This document shows positions 32,369 to 48,217 of a stretch of 64,000 nucleotides of DNA, one piece after another (within the stretch, counting starts at the first letter, position 1; the number at the start of each line of letters is the position of its first letter). The stretch comes from Eunapius fragilis (lineage: Eukaryota; Porifera; Demospongiae; Spongillida; Spongillidae). The notes beneath the pieces are model-generated. The model was given only the letters and a program-made list of their open reading frames with translations. It had not been told where the DNA came from and did no database searches. A program made the translations under genes and the position numbers. The DNA lies in assembly GCA_963681505.1 (NCBI GenBank), contig OY811975.1, positions 8,918,635 through 8,982,634 of the forward strand. Reading direction: 5' to 3'.

Positions 32369-33404
32369 ATCCTACAATCACTGTACAACATGAGATATAC
32401 ATGGTTTAAATTACTAGGAACATGTTATTTGTGAAAAACCTACTGAGGCTTTAGTGAAGTGGTGAAGATATGTACGCAAATTCTGTTTGTGACTAAATTT
32501 CCATCAGGTGAAGATTATTTCAAATAGTGAATCACAATGTGGGCATCGAGGCTTATCTACCTCATCTTAATAAACCGTTTTCTATGCATTAGAGCTGTGC
32601 AATATCACATCTCTATTCGTTTGACATTTACGTACTTCAATTCAGAGTGTGACCAATGATGACTTGCATACATTGCACCGAAGGATTTAATTTGAATTCA
32701 GCCACATCAGCGGACAGGTCATCTACATGTATACATGTGTACACATGACCAATGCATGCAGCAATTATGCATTCATTGATCTCTAACTTCTCTGCCTGCA
32801 CCAAGCCTCCTCCCCCCCCCCCCCTTCCTGGCCAAGTATAATAATGTAAGCTCCTTTTGATCCCTACAGTAAGAAGATATTAATAATGTCAGTCATACTG
32901 TGTGTAAATAATAAACATATTCATAGCAACAACACGGGTACACAACACCTGCACACAATTCATGCGTATCCAGTACACATGCAGCACACACCTATACGCA
33001 AACACCTGTATGCGCACACACACACACATCCTGTATCAAACACATTTCCTACAACACATTTTTAGACTAAGGAACTGTCTGATGTAACGTTTATGTAAAG
33101 GTGTTGTGCCCTGTGCACAGGATGTGCATGTGTTGTGTACAGGTGTTGAATTGTGTGTACAGGTTGTGTATGCGGAAGTGTATGTGTGTGGGTTGTGTAC
33201 TAAGCATGTGTGGGTTGTGCTAGGGTTATGCACAGAGCAGATATGAGTTGTTTTATCCTCCCTTAGCTTGAGCCTTAAACAGAATTAAGGCCCATTTTAA
33301 TTTAAGTTGAATAATAAGTTTTAGTTGCAAATAGAGCAGGTGGTCCTATTATACTTTCATTGCAGATATCAGCCTAAGATGGAGAGATGCAGAATAAAAG
33401 AGAA
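32369..33404. other. Intergenic with CA/GT-rich stretches
   Basis: Poly-C at about 32812-32824, CA-rich sequence at 32935-33060 and GT-rich sequence at 33110-33225, which are roughly complementary to each other. No gene was found. Confidence 0.5.
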
Positions 33405-33472
33405 CGGGGGGAGGGGGGAGGGGAGGGTGGTGGGGGAGGGGAGGGGAGGGGGAGGGGAGGGGAGGGGTGGGG
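33405..33472 (+). repeat. G-rich purine tract
   Basis: Repeated GGGGAGGGG blocks with almost no pyrimidines. It could form G-quadruplexes; function unknown. Confidence 0.8.
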
Positions 33473-35019
33473 AAATAATACATCTAGGATAGTAATATTT
33501 TATATCCTGATGCAGAGTCCGGTGAGGTAGAGGGACAATATAAATAATTTTATCAGGGATCATGCACAGTAAGTCAGCTAAGTCTCCAGAACAAAAGATT
33601 CTGTTCAAGGTACCGGGTACCAGCTCAATTCTAAAAGAACACCAAGGCAGTATATAAAAAAATTACATTGACAGAGACGATTTAAGGGCCGATGATAAAA
33701 TAGTTGGGCGACGATGGTCGAGCTGCGCCAAACTACTTAATGACCACAATATGCTGTGCATATCAGGCTTGTGGTGGTTTGAACGTGAAAATTAACTTTG
33801 GGAATTGCATACTTTTGAAGTGGTGCATGTATGTGTGTGCTTGTTATTATAATAAAAGAAGCTTCGCGAGCCATGCACTCCATGCATGCATGCATGACAG
33901 AGCTAAGTTCTGTGATCTTTCATCAGACAATGATGAACCTGATAATGCATCAGCCCATGGCCAATTGTGGTTGCCTGACATGACTCTGACCTTTCCATCA
34001 GCAAGAATCCAACTAAAATGCCACCATCCCTGTCTATTTTTGGCCTTTGAATTGTGCGCTAGCACAGTCATCTTAGCAGGCATTAGCAACGTGAAAGCAA
34101 AGCTTAGACATTTGCTCTGATTAGTGTTACTTGTAGATTAAGACGTTGCTAGTTTAATAGTGATGGTCTTGGGTTTGCTGCACTACCAGACTGGATGATA
34201 TAAGGGAAAATAGTGCATTGAGCCTCTGAACCCTAGCTACCGTAAGTCTCAACTGCTAAGGGTAGAGAAACCCAGTCAAGTTCTGCACAGGGGAAAAAAG
34301 CGTCAAATTATTCAGAAATCATTGCATGATTGAATAGCAAATCTATCGTGAATTTCTGGTCAATCACATGCAATTAAATGCCGGATGAGAAGCAGCGCAT
34401 ACAATTACATTCATATTAAGGTTCTTATTTGTTGGATCGATAGGGGTTGGCTAAGAAAACCATCCTGTTATACGTCATACGTCGGAGTAACCTTACATCA
34501 AGCCAAAGGTCCTGTACTAATATTAATGTATCCCACTTTACCATGCCCGATCGTCTCTTCAAACGGTAACAAAGGATTGAAGCTTCTGTAGTTGTCCCGC
34601 GCGACATTACCGTTGGATGGGATAAAATGACGTAATATATGGCCGCATGAATTGATACGGGTACTAACAAAAATTTTACGACACTTTTCCAGACCGTAGG
34701 ATTTCCGATATTATCATTATTATGTACAATAGCTAAATGACTGAACTTCTATTGCATGTGTAACATTACTATTTGACTTTGATTCAACATAGCGCGATGA
34801 GGCCATCTTAAACATAAGAAGTATCAGCAACACTACAAAATATTTCTTTATAATAACCATAATTGCAGAAGAAAACAGCACCAACTATCAGAAACATCTT
34901 AAATCAACATTTCATAAAGTTTTCGATGAAAAAAAAAAGGACTTTTGCGATCGGGATTTTCTATCGAATGTGAAAAACGATAGCAATTACCGTATGCCGC
35001 ACTGTACGCCGCACTGTGC
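33473..35019. other. Intergenic, no supported gene
   Basis: The 138-codon open frame at 33704-34120 lacks domains, hydrophobic pattern or splice context. Nothing else is seen. Confidence 0.5.
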
Positions 35020-35303
35020 GGGGGCGGATGCAGGGTTTTGGGGCGGGGTGAAGTGATTTTGAAGGCACACGCCCCACCAGCATTCGCACTTTTAAAGTCA
35101 CAAAACACCGCATAATTGCGCAGCAACATGCATGCTAACTACGACTGTATTTTACACTATATTAAAGTACATCTGCTGCTGTTACAATGCATGCTACTAG
35201 AATCATGACTAAATAACAGGTTTTGCGGGGGGGGGGGGGGGGTGTACCCTACTCACCCCCCTCCCCCCCCCCCCCCCCCCCCCTCCCTTCTCCTAAGTCC
35301 GCC
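35020..35303. mobile_element. Probable MITE with GGGGCGGA termini
   Basis: The left end GGGGGCGGATGCAGG and the right end, read inverted, AGGGGCGGACTTAGG are imperfect terminal inverted repeats. Internal sequence includes poly-G (35227-35242) and poly-C (35263-35283) runs. No coding capacity. The target duplication is not resolved. Confidence 0.5.
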
Positions 35304-35609
35304 CCTGCTGAACACCGCGAAATTTTGTTTCCATGGTAAGACACTGATGTATGTTTTTTTTTCTACGTTATTCAGTGACTTTATTGAGGTGTAACCTGCC
35401 TTAACACCCCTGAGTGCATAATTATTGTAAATGATTCCACATCTGTGCGATCATTAACACTATCAATAATTATTATGGCATGCTTCCCATTCCATATTTA
35501 TCCGATTGAATCTACGATACATCACACCGGAACTAGTTCCTTAACGTAGTTATAATGCTATGTAAATAGCACTATCGGAACACAAATTACAATACATAAT
35601 TTATTTTAA

Positions 35610-36566
35610 ATGTCTATATCCGTGGAAAGCGCGAAAGTTGCGATGGTCGTCTGCTCGGCTTTTGCAATCCTCGGTACGCTCGCCGGTATTTCGGCAGTGT
35701 TATTGGTCATTATGAGCAAGACCTATCATTTTCTAGTCTTTCGCCTCGTCCTATATCTATCTCTCTTCGACCTGGGCTTCTCTGTCGTGCTAGGACTCGA
35801 GGTTCTACCGGCTGACGTAAGCAAGCCAGACAACGAGACTCTTAGCATAAAAAGCGGCTGGGAAAGGTTCTGTTCCTTTCTCGGCTTTGCAGATGTCTAT
35901 TTCAACAACGCAAGGACGCTAATGGCCCTTGTGATGAGCCTCTACGTGTTCATGATGACAGTGTGCAAACTCGAGATGAGGCAGAAGAAGCATGAAATCA
36001 CTGGTTTGGTTTCCGTAATCTTTGCTTCGTTCCTGTTTCCGTGGATACCGTTTGTTTTTGATGCCTATGGCCTGACCGGCTGGTCGTGCTGGATAAAAGA
36101 CCTCCCCGACAACACCACGAACTGGGCTGGAATTCTTGGCGCTAAAGTCGGAGCGGACATCGCCCCTCAGTTTGTCATGAGTGTTACGTGCATCATTCTG
36201 ATTGGAGGGATCATCGTAGTCTTCTGTGCTGGCCTGGGGTGGACCAAAGAGTCATCCCTCCACGATGAACACATGACGCTCACCAGGAAGGTGCTTCCCC
36301 TGTTGATCTACCCTACGATGTACGCCATCGTGACGATCTTCAATGGAGCCCATACGATTTTCATCTCAATCGCCAAATACAATAACATTGCCCTGACCAT
36401 TACGGTGGTGAGCCTGTTGCAGATCATCCAGCTGTTTCTCCCGCTCTCCCTGTTGCTGCACGCCAAGATGAGATCCCAGCTCAGCGTCACGTGCTGCTCA
36501 AAGGGGACGACCGCGGCTGAAGAAATTAGCGTTCAGATGCTCTCTTCTCGCAGTAATATACCATAG
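35610..36566 (+). CDS. Seven-transmembrane receptor, cAMP-receptor/GPR157-like
   Basis: An intronless gene of 318 residues from the ATG at 35610. Seven hydrophobic segments lie at about 9-35, 42-66, 88-119, 129-152, 185-210, 227-254 and 260-284. Cys88 at the start of TM3 and Cys160 in the second outer loop (GWSCWIKD) could form the usual GPCR disulfide. The Trp-Ser-Cys-Trp loop and overall brevity are typical of the Dictyostelium cAMP-receptor and GPR157 class. There is no DRY box; TM3 ends FMMTVCKLE. N-glycosylation sequons occur at NET (75) and NTT (168). The N terminus is very short with no signal peptide. The C-terminal tail is 30 residues, with a CC pair (295-296) suitable for palmitoylation and several Ser/Thr. 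It should act in the plasma membrane through G proteins; the ligand cannot be read from sequence. No close neighbours share its strand. Confidence 0.85.
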   Translation: MSISVESAKVAMVVCSAFAILGTLAGISAVLLVIMSKTYHFLVFRLVLYLSLFDLGFSVVLGLEVLPADVSKPDNETLSIKSGWERFCSFLGFADVYFNNARTLMALVMSLYVFMMTVCKLEMRQKKHEITGLVSVIFASFLFPWIPFVFDAYGLTGWSCWIKDLPDNTTNWAGILGAKVGADIAPQFVMSVTCIILIGGIIVVFCAGLGWTKESSLHDEHMTLTRKVLPLLIYPTMYAIVTIFNGAHTIFISIAKYNNIALTITVVSLLQIIQLFLPLSLLLHAKMRSQLSVTCCSKGTTAAEEISVQMLSSRSNIP

Positions 36567-39956
<3,390 letters not shown>

Positions 39957-41023
39957 GGTGGTCCTGGAGGTCGCGAGCAGACACTGCACACTTGTGGGTT
40001 TTGCGTCAGCCGGTTTTGTGGTTAAACACAGACCCCACAAACACGGGTTTCGGGTTTAAACAAATAACAAAAGGCGGTTTGCGTGTCCGGACATAACATC
40101 GATATTAACATTAAACAATTCACGTCATACGTTGCAATACAAAACACCTAAAACATTGCCCGTAAGTCGTTCTAAAACATTGCACGTAAGTCGTTTAATA
40201 ACATTTTAAACACAAAACATTATAAGACTATTAAAACTATCGACCAGGTGAGTTCACGTAGCCGCTAAGGGAGAAATACACAGCAAGTTGCAATGAACTA
40301 CGAACAAAATACTACATAACTTCACACACCCATCAATGCAAGCATGTATAGGAAACCCATATGGTTTGAGCTTATCATAGTCATCAATATGCCAGCACCA
40401 ATTTGAACCTAAAAACGTTCCAAAGGTGATTTTACAGTTAAGATTCATTAAGCACTAACCTGGTTCCAATACCGTCTTCTTTGGAGCCTTTCGCATCCTA
40501 CGCTGACGTGACCCAGCCGGGTCCATTACGGCAAGGAGCATCATTACTGTAGCCCTATTACAAGGTATCAGTATAGTCACATGTGCACACCAGCAACAAT
40601 GCACCCCATGCAGTGTCAATAACCGTTTCGTTTTATAACCATATTTGGTTTGCAGTATAGTTTCCACATGGCTCGATAACCCAATAAATAGTTAGATGTC
40701 TTTAGCTCATGCTGAAATATCAAAATAGTCATAAACTAATGTATACAGCTGGTGTATGTAACAGGCAACCTACCCTTATTGCGTCGCACACAACCGACAG
40801 CTGTGTTTCACACACATTGCGTCGTTTTAGACCCATTGTTGCAAGTTTCTGTTTCAACCATGTCAGCCTGTAACAAGTACACTAAGTACAGCGAATAACA
40901 TACATTGTATACACATGCAGATATACATATTTACACACCACTCACAAAGCAGACAGACATGCATTGATACACAGACACACAAATCTTCCTCTGTGTGTGT
41001 GTCACACACACAATACACACACC

Positions 41024-41075
<52 letters not shown>

Positions 41076-41753
41076 AGCACACAATGTAGGCCTATGTCAT
41101 ACCCGACTTCAATGTGATGGACTATGCGCAGATACGTCAAAATCACGCCTGTATTCTTGTGCTATCTCCAGTATTTTAAGATAAGCCCTTGTATGGAGAT
41201 TGGTTACTTGGCGTCATAGTGAACACGCAGTGTCGGTACGTATACCTTCAACTGCACGGTCTTCTCGGTGCATTCCTCCAGCCAGACACGTTTATACGTT
41301 TGTACGTTTCTCCCTTAGCGGCTACGTGAGCTCGCCTGGTCGATAGTTTTAATAGTCTTATAATGTTTTGTGTTTAAAATGTTATTAAACGACTTACGTG
41401 CAATGTTTTAGAACGATTTACGGGCAATGTTTTAGAACGACTTACGGGCAATGTTTTAGAACGACTTACGGGCAATGGTGTAAAAATCGTGTTTTGTATT
41501 GCAACGTATATGGCGTGAATTGTTTAATGATATGTTATGTCCAAACACGCAAAGCGCCTTTGTTTTGAAATGTATGACGTGAATTGTTTAATGTTAATAT
41601 CGATGCTATGTCCGGACACGCAAACCGCCTTTTGTTATTTGTTTAAACCCGAAACCCGTGTTAGTGGTCTGTGTTTAACCACAAAACCGGACAACGTGTA
41701 ATGCGCAATACCCACAAGTGTGCAGTGTTTGCTCGCGACCTCAGGGTCACCTT
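39957..41753 (-). mobile_element. DNA transposon derivative with long TIRs and transposase scraps
   Basis: Left arm 39957-40275 is repeated in inverted form at 41312-41753. The arms share GGTCGCGAGCA near the outer ends, CAAATAACAAAAGGCGGTTT and GACTATTAAAACTATCGACC near the inner ends. The right arm is longer because a 24-bp unit (AATGTTTTAGAACGACTTAC plus GGGC) is amplified at 41400-41475. Between the arms, on the minus strand, lies an exon bounded by a TTTTTAG acceptor and a GTGTGTG donor (40408-40330). It encodes WCWHIDDYDKLKPYGFPIHA, the first-aspartate signature of a group of eukaryotic integrase-type DDE transposases (I believe the IS3EU type). A second exon-like piece (40545-40459, ending in GTTAGT) encodes a basic segment. 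The rest of the transposase is missing, so this is a non-autonomous deletion product. Confidence 0.7.
41022..41070. repeat. (AC)n microsatellite
   Basis: About 24 AC units with CA-rich flanks (40970-41085), inside the TIR element. Confidence 0.95.
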
Positions 41754-44465
41754 AAATCCGCCCCTGCCGTATGATGCATTATGTTATTGTAAGATCATCT
41801 ATTATCCAAATTCGACCCCCCCTCTTCCTGAAGGCTGCATACCCCATTGAAGCTTTGTTAGAAATAGCCATTCGTCCATGAAACAAATATTAAGTGTTCG
41901 TGGCAAACTCCTTTGTGTAATCGCCACCTCCGTCTTTGCAATAACATGTTAATAATCCCAATTAGTGCAACCTAACCACTCCTACATGTGGTCATGCATG
42001 CTAAGTCAGTACATTACTTTGGTCATTTAACTACAACATCAAAAAACAGCTAGGTCTGGGCACGGCTGACTGACGATAAGTGACACGTGATGATCGTGTT
42101 ACGCATCTTGTATGTGGGGTGTATCTCACTGACCATTCAACGGAAGTGCGATTAGAAGATCCTAAGCTCTGAAAAAATGATGATAAATAAGTACACTGAC
42201 TGCTCTCATATAATCCGTTAGCACCTAAGGAAAATATCACTTGATTGGGAAACTATTGATGACTGAATAACGAAATGAGATAAATGGGCATTGGAAACCT
42301 TGCATAATTAATGTGGAAGTGCGGATATAAGTACCTAAGATGCAAAAAACTACTCATAAAATGCCAAATAGTCCCCACATTGCAAATCTGAGAGCACCTA
42401 GTCAATATTTGGTTTTTTTCTGCAGTAAGCTGCAGTTTTCTGAATACTTCAACATGGACATTGAATTACGCAACGACCGAATACCGCGTAATCCTTTTGA
42501 CCGCCAATTTCTCGATATGCCGAAATTTGCACCATGCGCTGCTCGAAATTTTACCAAGAAAATTCGCCACACACTTTGTGAGGTATGCGCCAAGCACTTT
42601 TTGAGGTTTGCACAGCGCACTAAATTGATGCTTGCCCAGCGCACTTTTTAAAGTTTGCACAACGCACTTTTGAGGTTTGCGCAGCGCACTTTTTGAGGTT
42701 TGCACAGCGCACTCTTTGAGATGTCCACAGCGCACGATATGGGATGGCGCACTGTTTGTTTACTTCATGAACGTCAGCGGAATAATATTCTTATTCAGTA
42801 CAGAGCCGAACCCGTCGACATACATGTACGCGTATCATCCTTTGATGCTGCACCGAAACGACCCAGAGGATATGGGCACGCATGTTGAATGATACATACA
42901 TGCAGGGCTGTTGAAGGGAGGAAGAGGTCAACCATGCATGGAGCGCGCAATGCATACCCAAATAAAATCAATCATAATATTCCCTTGTTCTATTCTCACA
43001 GATGATCCTTCATGTACATGTACCGTACTCAGTTCTGATTCGTCAGTTGCACACGTTTTGCCCCTGATTCTCCTGTTTCTGAACCGACGATGTCAATTTG
43101 AAATCCATCTATTTCTCTCATACCATCGTGTCCTGTAAGTGTTTCTTCTTTTCCGTGTTTACCAATCGATCGTCAGCGGCCGGATACTCTTGCATCAGCA
43201 CTAATCTGTTGTGATGAGAGCGTTTACCTAACATTTTCCGCTTGATAAAATTGGTTGCACCCTTCCAATTACTAGTTGCAGCTAGCTGCGAGAGAAGCTT
43301 TTCTACCGGCTCACGCCATCTGAGAAACTGGCTAGGGTCCTCTATAACCTGTAGACGCTATTATCATTACGACACAGCGGGGCATTGAGTTCTTTCTCAA
43401 GATGCACCCAAGAAGAATAGAATGAACTATCAAATCTGCTTATGGAATAGGGATAATTTCACAACCTAACCATACTGTGATTTTAAAAATTTTATTTTGT
43501 ATGCCTCACAGATTAGTCAGAGCCACTCCCCCATGGTGCCCTCTGTTTGATTAGCCCCTCCCTTTTGAAACATCTAGGGACGTCACTGATGATACTTTTA
43601 CTTCTCTCAGTATAAATACCAGCAATGACCTCTGTCGCCGGCCTTGATATTAAGCTTTTTTTTACACGCATCATCAGCGCTGGATCGTATTGTCAGCTAT
43701 AGCTGTGCTTTTCACTCTATTAATTACAAGCCTTAATGCATGTCTAAGCTCTAAATGCATGAGTGCCTTCATTCGATCCAACTGAGCCTTTTGTGGAATC
43801 TTGGATGGTTACAATGGTTACTTGGACAAATCACCGTAAAAAAATTGTCTCCTATAAAAATTGAACCATAATATTTGACTGCCGGAGAAGGTTGGTTTAA
43901 AGTACGCGATAATCGTGAAAGCTAATAACTTTTCTTATCTTATTTAACAGTGGGACGTCATACTTATGTTTCCTAATGTTACAATGGTATGTTTTAGGCC
44001 CTTTTAGATGAGGGTGTTAACGAGGTGTTCTATATCAAACGCCTTGATGTGGATTCTATAAATATATTATTTTCGGATTCTGCTGCTCATATAGTAACAG
44101 TTTGTTGCATATCATGAGATTCTGATCTAGCGCAGGGCCTGTTAGAACTCAATTTGCAATTAGAGCAGCTGTTCTTTATGCGCAGCAACAGACTGACAAG
44201 CGAACATAAGGCAGAATATTGCACTACACTAAAAATCACACGTACAAACTCGCGTTTAAATACGTAGTAATTAGATTCATGCATTCAATAATTTCAGTCC
44301 TACAGTCAGCACTTCTGAATATTGGTGCTTGATCCAATTCAGGAGTTTGATGAGAGTGCACTTTTCTTACAGGGCCCCCCTTACGAATCAAACCAATTAA
44401 TCAAACTATTGTCATGGCTACATGCAGCGTGAGCTTATTTTTTATGCACATCGTTAGAACAAGCT
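41754..44465. other. Intergenic with a short GCGCACTTTTTGAGG repeat
   Basis: Between about 42540 and 42740 a unit of 26-35 bp (GAGGTTTGCACAGCGCACTTTT type) recurs about six times; a related copy occurs at 36630-36675. No gene is supported. Confidence 0.5.
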
Positions 44466-44474
44466 ACATTAATC

Positions 44475-45002
44475 TAGCCTCGTCCCCAGGCCGTCAATTA
44501 AAGTTTGGGAAAAAAGACGGCCTGGTGTCCATTGCAACTCCGTTAGTGCGCATGCGCTGGCCATTACCAGAAAAAGTGGTAATCGTATATTTCGCTTGTA
44601 AACCTTTCCGTAAACTAACTTGTTACCGGTCTGCCTCGTTCTAAGTGCCAGGCTTTTTCAATTAAAAACACATCGCGCACATGCATAAAATACATAGCTA
44701 CGCGTAGTATGGCAACGACGTCAAAGTCTTGCAGGATTAGTGGCAGTGTTGTGTCTCCTACACATTGTATTGCACATACTACGCGTAGCTATGTATTTTA
44801 TGCATGTGCGCGATGTGTTTTTAATTGAAAAAGCCTGGCACTTAGAACGAGGCAGACCGGTAACAAGTTAGTTTACGGAAAGGTTTACAAGCGAAATATA
44901 CTTTTTCTGGTAATGGCCAGTGCATGCGCACTAACGGAGTTGCAATGGAGACCAGGCCGTCTTTTTTCCCAAACTTTAATTGACGGCCTGGGGACGAGGC
45001 TA
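44475..45002. mobile_element. 528-bp foldback/MULE-like MITE with 9-bp target duplication
   Basis: Left arm 44475-44711 and right arm 44777-45002 are inverted copies, nearly identical over about 230 bp, starting TAGCCTCGTCCCCAGGCCGT. The spacer is about 65 bp. The direct repeat ACATTAATC flanks both sides (44466-44474 and 45003-45011). A 9-bp target duplication with long TIRs is the usual pattern of Mutator-like elements. No coding capacity. Confidence 0.9.
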
Positions 45003-45011
45003 ACATTAATC

Positions 45012-46534
45012 CAACTCAATGTTATTATTCAACAGTTCATCTATGTTATGAATGAAGGCTCTTGCTGATTTGGAGAGCATTGTTGAATGTTTTATGAATG
45101 GCATTAATGAATGTAAAGAACTGCAAGCAACCATGATATGAAGGGGGCTAGTGTTTTACACCTATACGATCTCAACATACAAGAAGAAGTATCTTTGCAT
45201 CACTTATGGAGAACTCTGCTGGAAGCAGTTCAGGTAAATGTGATCCTGCAGGGTTTAAGAATTCTTGCGTTAAGAAGGTAATCTTAATTCCACCGACAGA
45301 TTTGTATTGTGCATCATCGTGCTGCATGGTGCGATATATTAACTTCGGGATAAAGTAGATAGTTTATACAGTAGAAAAGCAATTATCCAGTGTTTAGAAA
45401 TTCTGAATGACCTTAAGAATAAACATTTCTTCTGCAATTGCTAGCTTTAGGATTGTTAGTTCCAGCACTATGGGTGCAATAGTTATACGATAGTAGCACA
45501 ATAATGAACCTTGAAGTTACTCCGTGCATTAAAACATGTTTGGAAAACCTGAATATGTTACCTACATCACCAATACTTATATTGTGTTTGGTACTACAAT
45601 GGATAGAAACCAGATGATGTGATGTGGAGAATATTGCCAAGATCCAAGATCAACGATCAACTTAATCGTTATTGAAAAATGTCAAAAAAAATTCAAGTCG
45701 GAATGAAAGGGGGGAAAAGCTACTCCATAACAATGTTGAGGTTCTCCCAGAACTTTGCATGCATTGAAAAAAATGAACAAACTGAAACTGCCAGAAATGT
45801 TATATCTAATATATATGCTATTCTTAACTAATGAATGGCCTTAGTGCATTGAACATTTTTGGTTCTGTATACTGAGCAAAAGCAAACAATATCATGGACA
45901 CATTATTTCAGTGAAATATACTTTTAAAGTTTCCAAGCATCTGCTACTGGAAACATGAAGACACTGAGGTAAAATGAAAAAATATGTATCTTGCAACTGC
46001 TTAATGGCTATATTACTGGTGATATATTTTCCTGACCTGTGAAATACCTTTATCATTAATTGGTAAAATTTTATTTCTGGGAACATGATATATGTACTTT
46101 TTGTACTATATTTCTAAATTGCTACCATGAGTAGCCTGCATATTTGGCTTGATTGTATGCACAATGTCTGTCAGGGTACTATCAAGTAATGATTTTTATA
46201 TGCAGGTATGAGCAACAGTTACTCCTTATATTTTTGGTTACAGTAGCGTGTTTAGTACGATCAGTATAACGAATATGATGAGTTCAACACAACTCAGTCA
46301 TCCAATTCCATACATTCAAAAGTACCGCTTTATGCTGCCATATTGACCGAATGAACAAAGATGATATCGTAAGTAATATAGCGTTGGAATGCACATTTTT
46401 CCCTCTTTCTAGAACCATGCGAATTTTTGCACAAAATATCAATTTGAAAAACAACATCCAAGTACCTAACAATGGTTACTAAAGTGGGGACTGCATCGAG
46501 GAAGTATGCTGCAATGCGACAGTCAAATTAAGCG
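45012..46534. other. Intergenic, nothing recognised
   Basis: AT-rich sequence without a supportable gene or repeat. Confidence 0.5.
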
Positions 46535-47307
46535 AAAATATCATGGTCCATGCACGAGTAGATAGATTTTTCTATCTGCTTTATTGGGATAAAGTTTTAT
46601 CTGATTTTATCACTGTTTATGGTCTCAACTTTTCAAGTAAAAGAAATGGTTAATTATTTCAGATTCAATATTTTGGACTCCGGGTTGATTTTTTTGGACT
46701 TTAATCGGTTTCTATGGGATTTGAGACATCCGTGACATTTTGTTTTGCATCTTTTTTCTGTATTCCGTTCTCAAATTATACGTATCTTAAGTTTTTGCCC
46801 TTTTTACGTGGCTTGTGTCAACATGCGGTAGCAAAAACAACAATGAATAAATGAAGCAGCTCATGTTTCGCTAGCCCCATCGTAGTAAATGGCAATCTAA
46901 AGTGAGTACTTGAGCCTCGAGTCTTGACTTCTCACCGGAAATAATCATTTTCTATTTAATGGGGCAGTTATGAAGCAACTTAAAATTATTCATTTTTGTT
47001 ACTGTTACCGCATGTTGACGCTAGCTACGCAAAAAAGAGTAAAAACTTAAGAATCGTGTAGTTTGAGAACGGAGCACAGGAAAAAGATGCGATAAAATGT
47101 TATGGATGCCTCAAATCCCGTAGAAACCGTTTAAGTAGGAAAAATATCAAACCGGTACCGAATTGAGCCAAAATATTGAATTTAAATCATTGATCATATT
47201 TTACTTGAAAATTTGAAGTTCTAAACAGTGATGAAATCAGAGATAAGTTTTATCTCAATATTGCAGATTAAAAATCTTATCTATTAGTGCATGGACCATG
47301 ATATTTT
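46535..47307. mobile_element. 773-bp foldback element with about 310-bp arms
   Basis: Arms 46535-46846 and 46991-47307 are inverted copies with about 80-90 per cent identity by eye. Ends are AAAATATCATGGTCCATGCA and its complement. The spacer is about 145 bp and non-coding. No clear target duplication is visible. It is older than the element at 44475, judging by arm divergence. Confidence 0.8.
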
Positions 47308-48217
47308 AATCTTCACATTTCAATATACTTCCTCGATGATGGCCCCATTTATAAGACCCGACTACCTGTGCATATATGCATGTAGATTGTGGATGCTGTT
47401 CGCTTTTTCTTCCGTGCCTGCTATTGTATCAGTGATAGCTCATGCTATGCATCCATTTCCCTTTCATATGTATATACGTAATTCATGTACGTCTTCAATG
47501 CGTTTAAGCTACATTACACATAAATGCTTCCAGGAATGTCAGGGGAGTTAATTCTGCTTGCATCAGTGCGGTCATCCATTTCCTTCATTGGCACTTACAG
47601 CTGATGTTAACCATCTTGCTACATAGGTCCATATATGGTAAAGAATTCAAGTAACAAAACTTTAAAATTGTACTTGAGAGTAGCCGTTTTGTCAGGCCAT
47701 TTAAATTCCTGATGCCCATACTTATCGGACTATAAGGATGGTTGTATTATCCGAACAGCTAACGAGCAAGAGACCTTGTAGGTATTTAAACGGCTAATTT
47801 TATGCAGTGATGGGTCCATATCAGCCCCCCCCCCCCCCCCCCCCCCCCCCCCACCACCGAATCCTGCAGCATTCTCCCATACTCCTCGCTATACTAAAAT
47901 CCTGTGCAAAATCACGTAATGATTTTTGTGGAGTACAATTGATTCGTAAGAAAATTAATGGATAAATATTCTGCGTTATTTCTGCGTGGTTGTCCATTAG
48001 ATTTTGCATTGATTTAACTGTGAAATCAATAATTGATTTAGCGCGTTATTCCCGAGAAAAAAATCAATTTAAAATCAAAGCTTGATTCACCGCTTTTTTT
48101 TTCCTGTGAATCTCGTGTAGAATCAAACGCACGATTTCATGAGTGATTCCTCAAATGATTATTATATGATCACGAGGCTAAACATTACTATGAGACATGC
48201 AAAGAGAAAGAAGGTGT
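47308..48217. other. Intergenic with poly(C) tract
   Basis: Poly-C at 47825-47852 (28 bp). ATCAATTTAAAATC-type AT-rich sequence follows at 48010-48090. No gene is supported. Confidence 0.5.

Noticed and set aside
33704-34120. 138-codon open frame
   Set aside because: No domain, signal, splice context or compositional support.
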